In this document: in pieces, positions 29,095 through 37,148 of the stretch
Numbering within the stretch: the stretch's first letter is position 1
Layout of the letters: the number at the start of each line of letters is the position of its first letter
Source of the DNA: Bacillus niameyensis
GTDB lineage: Bacteria > Bacillota > Bacilli > Bacillales > Bacillaceae_C
Direction of reading: 5' to 3'
Length of the DNA stretch: 64,000 nt
Assembly (NCBI RefSeq): GCF_001375535.1
Contig: NZ_LN831197.1
Location: 376,093 to 440,092 of the forward strand
The notes under the pieces: generated by a model
Told to the model about the DNA's origin: nothing
The model's database searches: none
Seen by the model: only the letters and a program-made list of their open reading frames with translations
Made by a program: the position numbers and the translations under genes

Positions 29095-29732
29095 TTAATG
29101 ATTCTGTAAAACAATATCTCGAAGCATTCTTACCTAAAAGAAACGCCATTTTTCAAGAAATGGAGCTGTTGGCAAAAACAGAACGGATTCCAATTATGGA
29201 ACCAGCAGGAATAGAAGTAATGCTGCAGATCTTAAAAATCCAAAGACCTAAAAAAGTTTTAGAAATTGGAATGGCGATAGGTTACTCCACACTTAGAATA
29301 GCCGAAGCTCTTCCCAATTCTACAATTATCACGGCTGAAATCGATGTAGAAAGAATCGCTCAAGCGGAAAAATTCATTCGGCAAGCAAATATGGAAGAGC
29401 AGATTATTATTCTTGAAGGAGATGCTTTGGAATTAGTGGAAAGGGCTTCTACATATGGCCCTTTCGATGCTATTTTTATTGATGCAGCTAAAGGACAATA
29501 CAAAAAATTTTTCGAGCTTTATAGCGAGCTGTTATCAAGCGATGGTTGTATTTATGTGGACAATGTATTGTTCAGAGGTCTCGTAGCTGATGAAAATTTA
29601 AGAACCAATAAACGGTTAGCAAAAATCGCGGAAAAACTTGATACATTCAATCAATGGCTTATAAATCATAAAGGCTTTGACACAGTTATTCTTCCAGTTG
29701 GAGACGGATTAGCAATAAGTAAAAAGAAGTAA
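29091..29732 (+). CDS. trmR: tRNA 5-hydroxyuridine methyltransferase TrmR (YrrM)
   Basis: SAM-dependent O-methyltransferase of the COMT-like family; in B. subtilis it methylates ho5U34 of several tRNAs to mo5U34. 213 residues with the SAM-binding VLEIGMAIGYSTLRIAEAL (about 54-72), TAEIDVERIAQA and the metal site in IFIDAAKGQYKKF and YVDNVLF. GTG start overlapping the mltG stop (GTGA). In B. subtilis the genes that make the hydroxyl substrate (yrrN/yrrO, now trhP1/trhP2) follow immediately; here they do not. Confidence 0.9.
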   Translation: MINDSVKQYLEAFLPKRNAIFQEMELLAKTERIPIMEPAGIEVMLQILKIQRPKKVLEIGMAIGYSTLRIAEALPNSTIITAEIDVERIAQAEKFIRQANMEEQIIILEGDALELVERASTYGPFDAIFIDAAKGQYKKFFELYSELLSSDGCIYVDNVLFRGLVADENLRTNKRLAKIAEKLDTFNQWLINHKGFDTVILPVGDGLAISKKK

Positions 29733-29770
29733 AGGTTTTACTAAACACTCCAATCTAATGAGAACTTGTC

Positions 29771-29799
29771 TTGAACAAAAGTCTTTTTTGTAATAATAT
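29771..29799 (+). promoter_or_regulatory. Sigma-A promoter ahead of greA
   Basis: TTGAAC (29771-29776), 17-bp spacer, TAATAT (29794-29799). It predicts a start near 29806 and an untranslated leader of about 250 nt. Confidence 0.65.
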
Positions 29800-29805
29800 A
29801 GCATA

Positions 29806-30053
29806 GATACTATTATATGTACTCGTATGAAAAAGTGGCGCGCCTATAAGAGAGGCGCGTTGTCATGTATTACATACAAAATGTACATGGAAACAAAAGA
29901 AAGGTTTCCACCATATAACATTGAAGGAATGAACATATTTAGAAAAACGGTGTTAGCGATGCCAATATGGACTTAAATCCGGGTAGTTAACTCCACATAT
30001 TCCTTCATAAGAAATAAAATTTAAAGGAAACTATTAGATAAGGAGTGAAGGGA
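29806..30053 (+). promoter_or_regulatory. Long structured leader of greA
   Basis: About 250 nt without an ORF but with several inverted repeats. CGCGCCT/AGGCGCG is at 29839-29845 with 29853-29859. TGGAAAC/GTTTCCA is at 29888-29894 with 29904-29910. A perfect 9-bp pair, TGAAGGAAT (29922-29930) with ATTCCTTCA (29999-30007), encloses 68 nt. None is followed by a clean T-run. It matches no riboswitch class I know. It occupies the place where yrrN, yrrO and udk sit in B. subtilis. Confidence 0.45.
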
Positions 30054-30530
30054 ATGGCTAGTGAAAAGGTTTTTCCTATGACAGAAGCTGGAAAAGAGAA
30101 GCTTGAACAGGAACTAGAGTATTTAAAATCGGTAAAACGAAAAGAAGTAGTAGAGCGTATTAAAATTGCTCGTAGTTTTGGAGATCTCTCTGAAAACTCG
30201 GAATACGATTCCGCAAAAGAGGAGCAAGCTTTTGTAGAAGGTCGTATTACAACATTAGAAAATATGATCAGAAATGCAAAGATTATTAAAGATGACGATC
30301 TCAATTCAGATACGGTGACACTAGGTAAAACTGTAACATTTATTGAGCTTCCTGATGGCGACGAAGAAACATATACGATTGTTGGAAGTGCAGAAGCCGA
30401 TCCATTTGAAGGGAAAATCTCCAACGATTCACCTATTGCAAAAAGCTTGATTGGCCATAAAATTGAGGAAGAAGTTAATGTTCAAACTCCTGGTGGAGAT
30501 ATGCGAGTACGCATTATTTCTATAAAATAA
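30054..30530 (+). CDS. greA: Transcription elongation factor GreA
   Basis: Rescues backtracked RNA polymerase by stimulating transcript cleavage. 158 residues, typical length. N-terminal coiled coil (about 10-75) with the tip acidic pair region [17 protein letters not shown] (about 43-59), then the FKBP-like C-terminal domain (about 80-158). ATG at 30054 behind AAGGAGTGAAGG; an in-frame GTG at 30045 falls inside that purine-rich ribosome site. Single-gene unit between its own promoter and a terminator. Confidence 0.97.
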   Translation: MASEKVFPMTEAGKEKLEQELEYLKSVKRKEVVERIKIARSFGDLSENSEYDSAKEEQAFVEGRITTLENMIRNAKIIKDDDLNSDTVTLGKTVTFIELPDGDEETYTIVGSAEADPFEGKISNDSPIAKSLIGHKIEEEVNVQTPGGDMRVRIISIK

Positions 30531-30542
30531 AAAAAGCCAAAG

Positions 30543-30576
30543 GCACAGCAGTCCCTGAGACTTGCTGTGTTTTTTG
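30543..30576 (+). terminator. Terminator after greA
   Basis: CACAGCA/TGCTGTG stem (extended by GTC/GAC with a bulged T) and six T. The 30577-30778 interval beyond it shows no supported gene. Confidence 0.8.
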
Positions 30577-30778
30577 TTTCTAAAATATTGTCATTTCATT
30601 ACACTTCTCAAACCGTTTGCTTACGCTGATAGTGAACGATACTCCCAAAATAATGGCCCTTTATCATGTTTTAAGCTAGAAAAGCTGTACGTCAATAGGA
30701 AACCCCAATTACACTTTTGTTCTATAAAGGGTTTAGCCATACCTAATAAACGGTAACAATGATCCTGAGGTGGTTGTT

Positions 30779-32515
30779 ATGAGCCAACGGCGTGTCCGTT
30801 TATTTTCAGTAGGTATTTTACTTATAATCGTTTTATTATTTGTTAGATTAATGCAAATTCAATTATTTCAGTCGGAAGAGTTTTCAAAGCATAAAGTAAA
30901 TCTTTTAGAGGATAGTGTAAAACAACGTACGCAACAAATTTTAATTGATGACGGAAGAGGACTTTTTCTTGATTCAAAAGGGCTCCCTCTTTCACATGAA
31001 GAGAAAATGGTTTTAATATTATTTCCTTTTTTAAAAACAATGGATTGGGATAGTCAGCAATTGGCAAATATTATTGGAGTTTCTAAATATACTTTAGAAG
31101 AAAAAGTCAGAGAAGCTAAACAACCTTTTATTTATGGTGAAGTTACGGAAAGCCAATCAGAATCAATTGCAAATTTAAATATTCCCGGTGTAATCTCAGT
31201 AAAAGGAAAATGGATACCGAATACCTTTCCTGCAGCTCAATTAATAGGTCTTACTGGAGAGAATAGTGAAGAATATAAAAAAAGATATCCTGATAAGCAA
31301 GGCTATGATATTAAAATAGGTGTATCGGGTTTACAAAAACAATTCGATGAGTTCTTAATCGCTGAGGCACCATCTAAATTAGTTTTTCATGTAGATGCAT
31401 TAGGTAGTCCTCTTTTCGGTATTGATGTGAAGTACACAGGTCAAAACAATCCGTACTACCCCCTCAACGTTAGAACAACGATTGATAGTGAGCTTCAGGA
31501 AAATTTGGAGAGTATTTTAGATAAACATGAGGTGCAGAAGGGTGGGGCCATTTTACTGGATGTTGAAACAGGCAATATTGCTGCCTTAGCATCCCGTCCC
31601 TCTATAAACTGGAATGACCCATATTCAGATGAAGGAACGAAAAATATGATGTTTGAGCAACATATCCCTGGGTCTGTATTTAAAACAGTTGTTGCTGCAG
31701 CAGCGCTTGATGAAGGGATTGTCGATCGAAACGACAGCTTTAATTGTAATCTAAATATTCGAGGGGAACCTGCATCAAGAGAATTGGGCGAATTAATGTT
31801 AGACGAAAGTTTTTCTAGAAGTTGTAACCGCACTTTTGCTGAATTGGCTATTGCATTGCAAAAGGAAAATCCTAATAACTTGGAAGAGTACGCTAGGAAA
31901 TTAGGGTTAATCGGGTCTCTGGGCTGGCAAGGTGACGTATTTTATTTAAAAGATTTTCAGCAGTTCAAAAGCTCAATAGGGAGAATTTTTTTGGATAATG
32001 ACCATAAAAACGACGTTAATTTTATTTCACAGACGGGAATTGGACAGCATGAAGTCCGTGTTTCACCTTTAGGTGTAGCTAATATGATGGCAACAATCTC
32101 AAGAGGTGGAAATTTAAAATCCATTCGAGTTGCTACTGAAATTCAATATGCAGACGGTGGAGCGCTGTTCAAATTCCCCGAGCAAGCAAATGACGATGAT
32201 TCTGTTTCACCGGCAACTGCACAAAGATTACAACAATTACTTCGTAAAGTTGTTACAGATCAAGAGGGAACAGGCGCTTATTTCCAAAACTTACCTTATG
32301 AAGTAGCAGGAAAAAGTGGTACCGCCCAAACGGGTATTGAGATCGAGAATCAGCAATTATACAACAAATGGTTTGCTGGTTATTTTCCATTCCAAAATCC
32401 AAAATATTCTCTTGTTACTGTGAACCTAGACGTTCTTGAGAATGAAGGGTCAACAAGTGAACTTTTTTCTGATATCGTCAAAATGGTGCACGACATAGAA
32501 GAATCATCCTCTTAA
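30779..32515 (+). CDS. pbpI: Class B penicillin-binding protein PbpI
   Basis: Peptidoglycan transpeptidase anchored by an N-terminal membrane span (about 6-25). 578 residues. An N-terminal dimer domain precedes the transpeptidase domain, which carries SVFK (S-x-x-K, about 299-302), SCN (S-x-N, about 347-349) and KSGT (about 512-515). In B. subtilis PbpI (YrrR) is paired with yrrS and expressed in sporulation; the same pairing is kept here. The ATG at 30779 follows GAGGTGG, while the GTG at 30770 sits inside that ribosome site. The 95 bp before yrrS are not clearly a terminator. Confidence 0.92.
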   Translation: MSQRRVRLFSVGILLIIVLLFVRLMQIQLFQSEEFSKHKVNLLEDSVKQRTQQILIDDGRGLFLDSKGLPLSHEEKMVLILFPFLKTMDWDSQQLANIIGVSKYTLEEKVREAKQPFIYGEVTESQSESIANLNIPGVISVKGKWIPNTFPAAQLIGLTGENSEEYKKRYPDKQGYDIKIGVSGLQKQFDEFLIAEAPSKLVFHVDALGSPLFGIDVKYTGQNNPYYPLNVRTTIDSELQENLESILDKHEVQKGGAILLDVETGNIAALASRPSINWNDPYSDEGTKNMMFEQHIPGSVFKTVVAAAALDEGIVDRNDSFNCNLNIRGEPASRELGELMLDESFSRSCNRTFAELAIALQKENPNNLEEYARKLGLIGSLGWQGDVFYLKDFQQFKSSIGRIFLDNDHKNDVNFISQTGIGQHEVRVSPLGVANMMATISRGGNLKSIRVATEIQYADGGALFKFPEQANDDDSVSPATAQRLQQLLRKVVTDQEGTGAYFQNLPYEVAGKSGTAQTGIEIENQQLYNKWFAGYFPFQNPKYSLVTVNLDVLENEGSTSELFSDIVKMVHDIEESSS

Positions 32516-32610
32516 AGTGTACATTCAGTTAATACGAGATGATATTTTTCAATTCACCTTTTCTATAGACGTATGATATGATAATGGCTATAGAAATGGA
32601 GGGGATTTTG

Positions 32611-33231
32611 GTGCCCACTAATTTTAATGGAATGGGTTCGCGGTATGAACAACGAACAAAGCGTAGGAAAACAAATATTATATTAAATTCGCTAATTGCT
32701 ATCGTCATCATTCTTATTCTTATTGTTGGCGGGAACATTTTCCTTAAGGATAATAAAACCGAACAATTGAATAAAGAACAGGAAAAAATAATAAAACAAG
32801 AAACAGCCGATCAAAAAGAAAAGGTTAACGAATCAGAAACTAATAAAAATGATACACCTACCGAGAAAGAAGAAGAGCTGGATGAGGTAATAGAAAAGAA
32901 TGGCGAAGAACCAAATGTGGAAAAGGTCATCATTGATCCTTCGTGGCAACCTATTGGAACTGAGCAAACATCTGGACATCAACCTTCTCGTGAAATGGGA
33001 AGTTTAGATTGGCAAGAAAAAGAGAAAGCAGCTGCATATGCCATTAATATCTCAGTAGAAAATATGACTAATTGGTGGACGGAACGAGGGGATGATCCCG
33101 ACAAGGAAGCAATTCTTACTGTTTCCGAAAAGGGCAGTTCAGATACTTATAGAGTGCATATTGAGTGGGTAGATGGAGCGGGATGGAAGCCTACAGAGGT
33201 AAAAAAATTAATAACAAACGACAAAAAATAA
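32611..33231 (+). CDS. yrrS: DUF1510 membrane-anchored protein YrrS
   Basis: 206 residues: a basic N-terminus (RYEQRTKRRKTN), one membrane span (about 26-46), a charged Lys/Glu-rich linker predicted as coiled or disordered (about 50-110), and a folded C-terminal DUF1510 domain ending HIEWVDGAGWKPTEV. Probably faces the outside and accompanies PbpI. Start is a GTG 6 bp after GGAGGGG; the upstream in-frame ATG at 32578 has no ribosome site. Catalytic activity is not apparent. Confidence 0.87.
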   Translation: MPTNFNGMGSRYEQRTKRRKTNIILNSLIAIVIILILIVGGNIFLKDNKTEQLNKEQEKIIKQETADQKEKVNESETNKNDTPTEKEEELDEVIEKNGEEPNVEKVIIDPSWQPIGTEQTSGHQPSREMGSLDWQEKEKAAAYAINISVENMTNWWTERGDDPDKEAILTVSEKGSSDTYRVHIEWVDGAGWKPTEVKKLITNDKK

Positions 33232-33255
33232 TGATATTAAGGGATAGGGGTTTTA

Positions 33256-33951
33256 ATGTTGAAAATAGCAATCATTGGAGCAATGGAAGAAGAAGTTTCA
33301 TTACTACGAAATCAAATTGAGAATGCACAGACAGAGATCATCGCTCACAGTGAATATACAAGTGGACAAATTGGCCAGAAGGAAGTAGTACTATTGAAAT
33401 CTGGCATAGGAAAAGTAAATGCTGCCATGTCTACAACTATTCTCTTACAAAAATACAAGCCTGATGTCGTTATTAACACTGGCTCAGCAGGTGGCTATAA
33501 TCCCGATTTAGCAGTAGGAGATGTTGTTATATCTACTGAAGTTCGTCATCATGATGTAGATGCTACTATTTTCGGTTATGAATATGGGCAAGTTCCCCAA
33601 ATGCCTGCAGCTTTTAACGCTGATTCATCGTTAATAAAAGTTGCAGAAACAGCTGCAAAAACAATTAATGGTATTCAAACTGTAAAAGGATTAATTGCAA
33701 CAGGGGACTCTTTCATGAATGATCCAGTTAGAGTGGAGTTTGTCCGAAATCAATTTACTGAACTGCAAGCTGTAGAAATGGAAGCAGCGGCAATTGCTCA
33801 AGTAGCGTGGCAATTTGAAATCCCGTTTGTGATTATTCGTTCTTTATCAGATATCGCAGGAAAGGAATCCCACCTTTCCTTTGATCAGTTCCTTGAAACA
33901 GCAGCTATAAATTCCGCAAATTTAGTACTTGAAATAATAAAAAGAGTATAA
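33256..33951 (+). CDS. mtnN: 5'-methylthioadenosine/S-adenosylhomocysteine nucleosidase
   Basis: Cleaves adenine from MTA and SAH, feeding methionine salvage and, through SRH, autoinducer-2 precursors. 231 residues, full family length. Signatures: [14 protein letters not shown] with catalytic Glu (about 12), [19 protein letters not shown], and the active-site [12 protein letters not shown] (about 173-184) and RSLSDIAG (Asp). RBS GGGATAGGGG. Follows yrrS by 24 bp and ends in a bidirectional terminator shared with sigK. Confidence 0.97.
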   Translation: MLKIAIIGAMEEEVSLLRNQIENAQTEIIAHSEYTSGQIGQKEVVLLKSGIGKVNAAMSTTILLQKYKPDVVINTGSAGGYNPDLAVGDVVISTEVRHHDVDATIFGYEYGQVPQMPAAFNADSSLIKVAETAAKTINGIQTVKGLIATGDSFMNDPVRVEFVRNQFTELQAVEMEAAAIAQVAWQFEIPFVIIRSLSDIAGKESHLSFDQFLETAAINSANLVLEIIKRV

Positions 33952-33956
33952 AACGA

Positions 33957-33998
33957 CAGAAGGAGCTTCCTAAATCGGTTGGGAAGCTCCTTCTGCTT
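33957..33998. terminator. Bidirectional terminator between mtnN and sigK
   Basis: Perfect 14-bp stem (33957-33970 with 33982-33995) between convergent genes. Confidence 0.9.
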
Positions 33999-34002
33999 TA
34001 TT

Positions 34003-34731
34003 CTAACTATCCTTTTTAGTGTTGTTCAATTTTTCTCTTTCTGCTCTATAAAATTCATGAAACATTTTCATAAGCGCACGCTTTTCGATCCTTGATACAT
34101 AGCTACGTGAAATACCTAATTCTTTTGCAATCTCTCTTTGTGTTCTTTCCTTTTTCAAATTAAGACCGAAGCGACCGACGATAACTTCTTTTTCTCGCTC
34201 ATCTAATACGTCAATGTATTCTCTTACTCGCTCTAGTTCCATATTTAATTGAATTGTATCGAACACATCTTCTAAATCTGATTTTAATACATCAATTAGA
34301 GATATTTCATTACCCTCCTTGTCATGCCCAATTGGATCATGCAGAGATACATCTTTTTTTGTTTTTTTCAATGCTCGTAAATGCATCAAAATTTCATTCT
34401 CAATACATCTCGCCGCATATGTTGCTAATTTTGTTCCTTTTCCGAAAGAGTAACTCTCGATCCCCTTAATTAATCCAATTGTTCCAATTGATATTAAATC
34501 CTCTGAATCTTCTCCGGTACTTTCAAATTTTTTTACAATATGGGCTACAAGCCGTAAATTATGTTCAATCAAAATGTCGCGAGCCTGCTCATCTCCATCA
34601 GCCATCTTTTGTAAGTAATGCTTTTCTTCCTCTGCAGTTAACGGTTGAGGAAAGGCATTATTTTTTACATATGAAACAAGGAAAATTAATTCTTTAAACA
34701 AGTAACTAAGGGCCGCCAAAATTCCGGACAA
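34003..34731 (-). CDS. sigK: Sporulation sigma factor SigK (pro-sigma-K), uninterrupted
   Basis: Late mother-cell sigma factor. 242 residues in one frame, with no skin-type insertion. The first 20 or so residues are the hydrophobic pro-sequence ([20 protein letters not shown]), removed by the intramembrane protease SpoIVFB in B. subtilis. Region 2 includes [20 protein letters not shown] and [17 protein letters not shown]. Region 4 contains [24 protein letters not shown] start follows GGAGGTGAGGA. CATATACA upstream is compatible with a sporulation -10 but I could not assign a -35. Confidence 0.97.
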   Translation of the reverse strand: MSGILAALSYLFKELIFLVSYVKNNAFPQPLTAEEEKHYLQKMADGDEQARDILIEHNLRLVAHIVKKFESTGEDSEDLISIGTIGLIKGIESYSFGKGTKLATYAARCIENEILMHLRALKKTKKDVSLHDPIGHDKEGNEISLIDVLKSDLEDVFDTIQLNMELERVREYIDVLDEREKEVIVGRFGLNLKKERTQREIAKELGISRSYVSRIEKRALMKMFHEFYRAEREKLNNTKKDS

Positions 34732-34830
34732 ATCCTCACCTCCAACTGAGCTTAGGCTGTATTTTAATGTATATGAGTTAAATGTGGGACTTTTGCTTGT
34801 CTTATAAAAAAACTTCCGTAACCTTAAGAA

Positions 34831-34860
34831 TTGTTAAAAACGAGAATAGTCTTTTATAAT
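34831..34860 (+). promoter_or_regulatory. Orphan sigma-A-type promoter between sigK and pssA
   Basis: TTGTTA (34831-34836), 18-bp spacer, TATAAT (34855-34860) on the + strand, while both neighbouring genes are on the minus strand. Confidence 0.5.
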
Positions 34861-34866
34861 GAGAAC

Positions 34867-35090
34867 ATGGTGAAAAAGAAGCGACACTCGTATTTTTTAT
34901 ACATGTTCCATGTTGATTTGGCAAAGAAGGAATGCGGGGAGGATATGTGAAACCATTGGAATAAAAATGATCAATGACGACAATGAACACAAAAAAAGGT
35001 ACTAAACGAGGAGCCTTCGTGATGAATTCAGCTAATACAGAAAAGCTGGTTTCGCAAAATATACGAAACCAGCTTAGCTTACACTTTTTT
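34867..35090 (+). ncRNA. Candidate orphan transcript (possible small RNA or micropeptide RNA)
   Basis: The interval from the predicted start of the orphan promoter to a hairpin with a T-run (35043-35090) would give an RNA of about 220 nt. It has no ORF above 33 codons. The only one with a ribosome site (GAGGAG before the ATG at 35022) runs through the hairpin into the pssA end and is unconvincing. The RNA would overlap the 3' end of pssA in antisense by about a dozen bases. Confidence 0.35.
35043..35090. terminator. Hairpin at the pssA 3' end
   Basis: Perfect 12-bp stem (35043-35054 with 35064-35075). On the + strand it is followed after 10 nt by six T; on the minus strand no T-run follows, so it fits the + transcript at least as well as pssA. 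Confidence 0.65.
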
Positions 35091-35618
35091 GAATGTAAAT
35101 GTACTGATCATCATAATGGATAGGATTAAAATAATAAATAAAAATGAGTACGAAGGAAGATATGGGATTGCAAGATAGCCAAGAGTCAGAATACAGCCTG
35201 CTGCAGTTATAGGAAGACCAGTGAAGAAACCGTTACTTTCTGTAATATTAAATCTAGCAAGTCTAAATGCTCCGCAACCAATGTAAAATATAGTGAAGAA
35301 TATGCCAGGGAAGCCGTACATATGAAGAATTCCTTGATATAATAACAATGCGGGTGCAACGCCAAATGAGACAATATCACTCATTGAATCAAGCTGTTTT
35401 CCCAGTTCAGATTCAATCTGAAACTTACGTGCCGTCATTCCATCGAATCGATCACAAAGAGCGGCGATAAATATAAGGATAAGACTTAAATGCAATTGGC
35501 CGTTAATTCCTGCAATAATTGCAAAACCACCTAACCCCAAATTAATAAGTGTTAATACATTAGCAACTTGCGATTTAAGTTTTCGAATGGTTTGATCTAA
35601 AACATTGGCGAAAAACAA
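35079..35618 (-). CDS. pssA: CDP-diacylglycerol-serine O-phosphatidyltransferase
   Basis: Makes phosphatidylserine from CDP-diacylglycerol and serine at the membrane. 179 residues with about five membrane spans. The CDP-alcohol phosphatidyltransferase motif is intact in DRFDGMTARKFQIESELG followed by KQLDSMSD (D-G-x2-A-R-x8-G-x3-D-x3-D). TTG start behind GGGAGGG. Divergent from psd, which uses its product, with 97 bp between the two starts; in B. subtilis both lie elsewhere in one operon. Confidence 0.95.
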   Translation of the reverse strand: MFFANVLDQTIRKLKSQVANVLTLINLGLGGFAIIAGINGQLHLSLILIFIAALCDRFDGMTARKFQIESELGKQLDSMSDIVSFGVAPALLLYQGILHMYGFPGIFFTIFYIGCGAFRLARFNITESNGFFTGLPITAAGCILTLGYLAIPYLPSYSFLFIILILSIMMISTFTFKKV

Positions 35619-35715
35619 TTAAAACCCTCCTTCCCTAAAGAAGTTTTCATTATTATCAATTATAAACCGTTTATTAAAAAAAGTTAACTACAAAATTAAT
35701 GGAGGGACGAACAAA

Positions 35716-36498
35716 TTGAAGCAAAGGTTTTATCGGTCATTAATTGAACTAACAAATGGTGTAGTTTTATCAAAAATTCTTCAAACGTTTGCACAATCAC
35801 GTTTTAGTAGGCTTTTTATAAAGTCTTATGCTAGAATGTACCATATCAATCTAGAAGAAGTGCTTGACGATCCTAAAACATATAAAAGTTTACATGAATT
35901 TTTCACAAGAAAGTTACATCCTGATATTCGACCTATTGATCAAGAAGAAAATACAGTTACAAGTCCAGTAGATGGAGTATTAGAGGAACATGGCGAAATT
36001 GAGTTAGCTAGTTCGATAACAATAAAAGGAAAAGTTTACTCTATCTCTGAAATGCTCGGTGGAATTGAAGAAGCTGCTAAGTATGAAGGTGGTCATTTCT
36101 TAATTATTTATTTAAGCCCAGCTCATTATCATAGAATTCATAGCCCAATAACTGGACAAGTTACAAATCAATATGAATTAGGAAGAAAATCGTATCCTGT
36201 CAATCGTTTAGGATTGAAATACGGGGATCAAGTTTTGTCAAAAAATTTTCGTATTATTTCAGAATTAACACATGGGGAATCGCGGATGGCGATGGTGAAG
36301 GTTGGTGCAATGTTCATTAATTCGATTGTAATTGTTCAGCCCAAAAAGGAATGGGAAAAGGGAGAGGAAGTAGCCTATTTTTCTTTCGGTTCAACAGTAG
36401 TTCTCTTATTTGAAAAAGGAACCTTTCAATCTGAAAAGAGAAATGAATTGCCCGTAGAGGTCAAAATGGGGGAAAAGTTGGGCAAGTTTTTAGTATAA
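35716..36498 (+). CDS. psd: Phosphatidylserine decarboxylase proenzyme
   Basis: Converts phosphatidylserine to phosphatidylethanolamine. The 260-residue precursor cleaves itself to make a pyruvoyl group at the Ser of the (L/F)GST motif, visible here as FGSTVVL about 28 residues from the end. Catalytic histidine region YHRIHSPITG (about 137-146) and PVDGVLEEHG are present. Its length is that of the short Bacillus class. TTG start behind GGAGGG. Divergent partner of pssA, so phosphatidylethanolamine synthesis is coded here. Confidence 0.95.
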   Translation: MKQRFYRSLIELTNGVVLSKILQTFAQSRFSRLFIKSYARMYHINLEEVLDDPKTYKSLHEFFTRKLHPDIRPIDQEENTVTSPVDGVLEEHGEIELASSITIKGKVYSISEMLGGIEEAAKYEGGHFLIIYLSPAHYHRIHSPITGQVTNQYELGRKSYPVNRLGLKYGDQVLSKNFRIISELTHGESRMAMVKVGAMFINSIVIVQPKKEWEKGEEVAYFSFGSTVVLLFEKGTFQSEKRNELPVEVKMGEKLGKFLV

Positions 36499-36532
36499 AT
36501 AAAGCTGGGAAATAATTTAAGCGGTATAATAA

Positions 36533-36562
36533 AAAAGTGCCTTATATAAGAGGCACTTTTAA
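36533..36562 (+). terminator. Terminator after psd
   Basis: AAAAGTGCCT/AGGCACTTTT stem (36533-36542 with 36551-36560), symmetrical A/T ends, likely active both ways and so also terminating sda. Confidence 0.85.
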
Positions 36563-36639
36563 AATGGTAATTAAGGATTGGCGAGTTCTGGATCTAGTCT
36601 AAACGAAGGGTGTCTGTAAGCTCTGCTTAACTGTCCTTC

Positions 36640-36792
36640 TTAGCTTGTAATTACAGTCATTTTTTTTGTGTATTTTCCTAACGATCGCCGGTGGAGTTCT
36701 AATTCAATTAGCTGAATAAATTCTGAATTCAAATTGAGTTTTTTCGCTTTAAAATAAGATTCAATCAACAGTTCATCTGATAGCTTATTCAT
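36640..36792 (-). CDS. sda: Sporulation checkpoint inhibitor Sda
   Basis: 50-residue helical-hairpin protein that blocks the sporulation histidine kinase KinA when replication is active or damaged. The sequence opens [20 protein letters not shown], close to B. subtilis Sda ([13 protein letters not shown]), and keeps FIQLIELEL and RRSLG. It ends with a short basic tail. The ATG follows GGAGGTGA by about 7 bp. It lies just before yqeG, as in B. subtilis, and upstream of it is a cluster of DnaA boxes. Easily missed because of its length. Confidence 0.93.
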   Translation of the reverse strand: MNKLSDELLIESYFKAKKLNLNSEFIQLIELELHRRSLGKYTKKMTVITS

Positions 36793-36911
36793 CAGCTTCA
36801 CCTCCAGCAATACTAGTACTAAAACAGAATATAAAGGAATAAGATAGTAGGTTATTTCTTCCTTTCATATTCTCACTTTAGCAGAAGAAATGAATTGGAA
36901 CAAGCGTTCTT

Positions 36912-37010
36912 TTATCCACAAACTTAAGTGGATAACTTGTGGGCAACTTGTGAATAGTCAAATAAACGCTTGGTATATATACTTTTAATCAGTGTATAAA
37001 GTTATCCACA
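36912..37010. promoter_or_regulatory. DnaA-box cluster between sda and yqeG
   Basis: Two perfect TTATCCACA boxes (36912-36920 and 37002-37010), an inverted 8/9 box (36927-36935), an inverted weaker one (36938-36946) and an inverted 8/9 TTATTCACA-type box (36949-36957). In B. subtilis DnaA controls sda transcription through such boxes. Here they sit 120-220 bp upstream of the sda start and 140-240 bp upstream of yqeG. Confidence 0.8.
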
Positions 37011-37148
37011 ATTTGTGAAAATGGTGGTTTTTGTCGAAAACTCTTTTAGTTATAGAAAACAAAGTAGAAAGTTATAAAGAAAAAGATGCGATTATGTCAA
37101 AAATTAGATAAGATTGAAATACATAATTTTTAGCAGATGAGGTGCAAA

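Noticed and set aside
30562..30756. 64-codon frame between greA and pbpI
   Set aside because: Starts inside the greA terminator, has no ribosome site and no recognisable protein pattern.
34003..34731. Possibility of a skin element or attachment site in sigK
   Set aside because: The frame is complete from the TTG start to the stop; no recombinase gene nearby.
34867..34950. 27-codon ORF at the predicted start of the orphan transcript
   Set aside because: Its ATG would coincide with the transcription start and has no ribosome site; kept only as part of the possible small RNA.
36501..36532. TATAAT-like box after psd as a promoter
   Set aside because: Followed at once by the psd terminator, so any transcript would stop directly.
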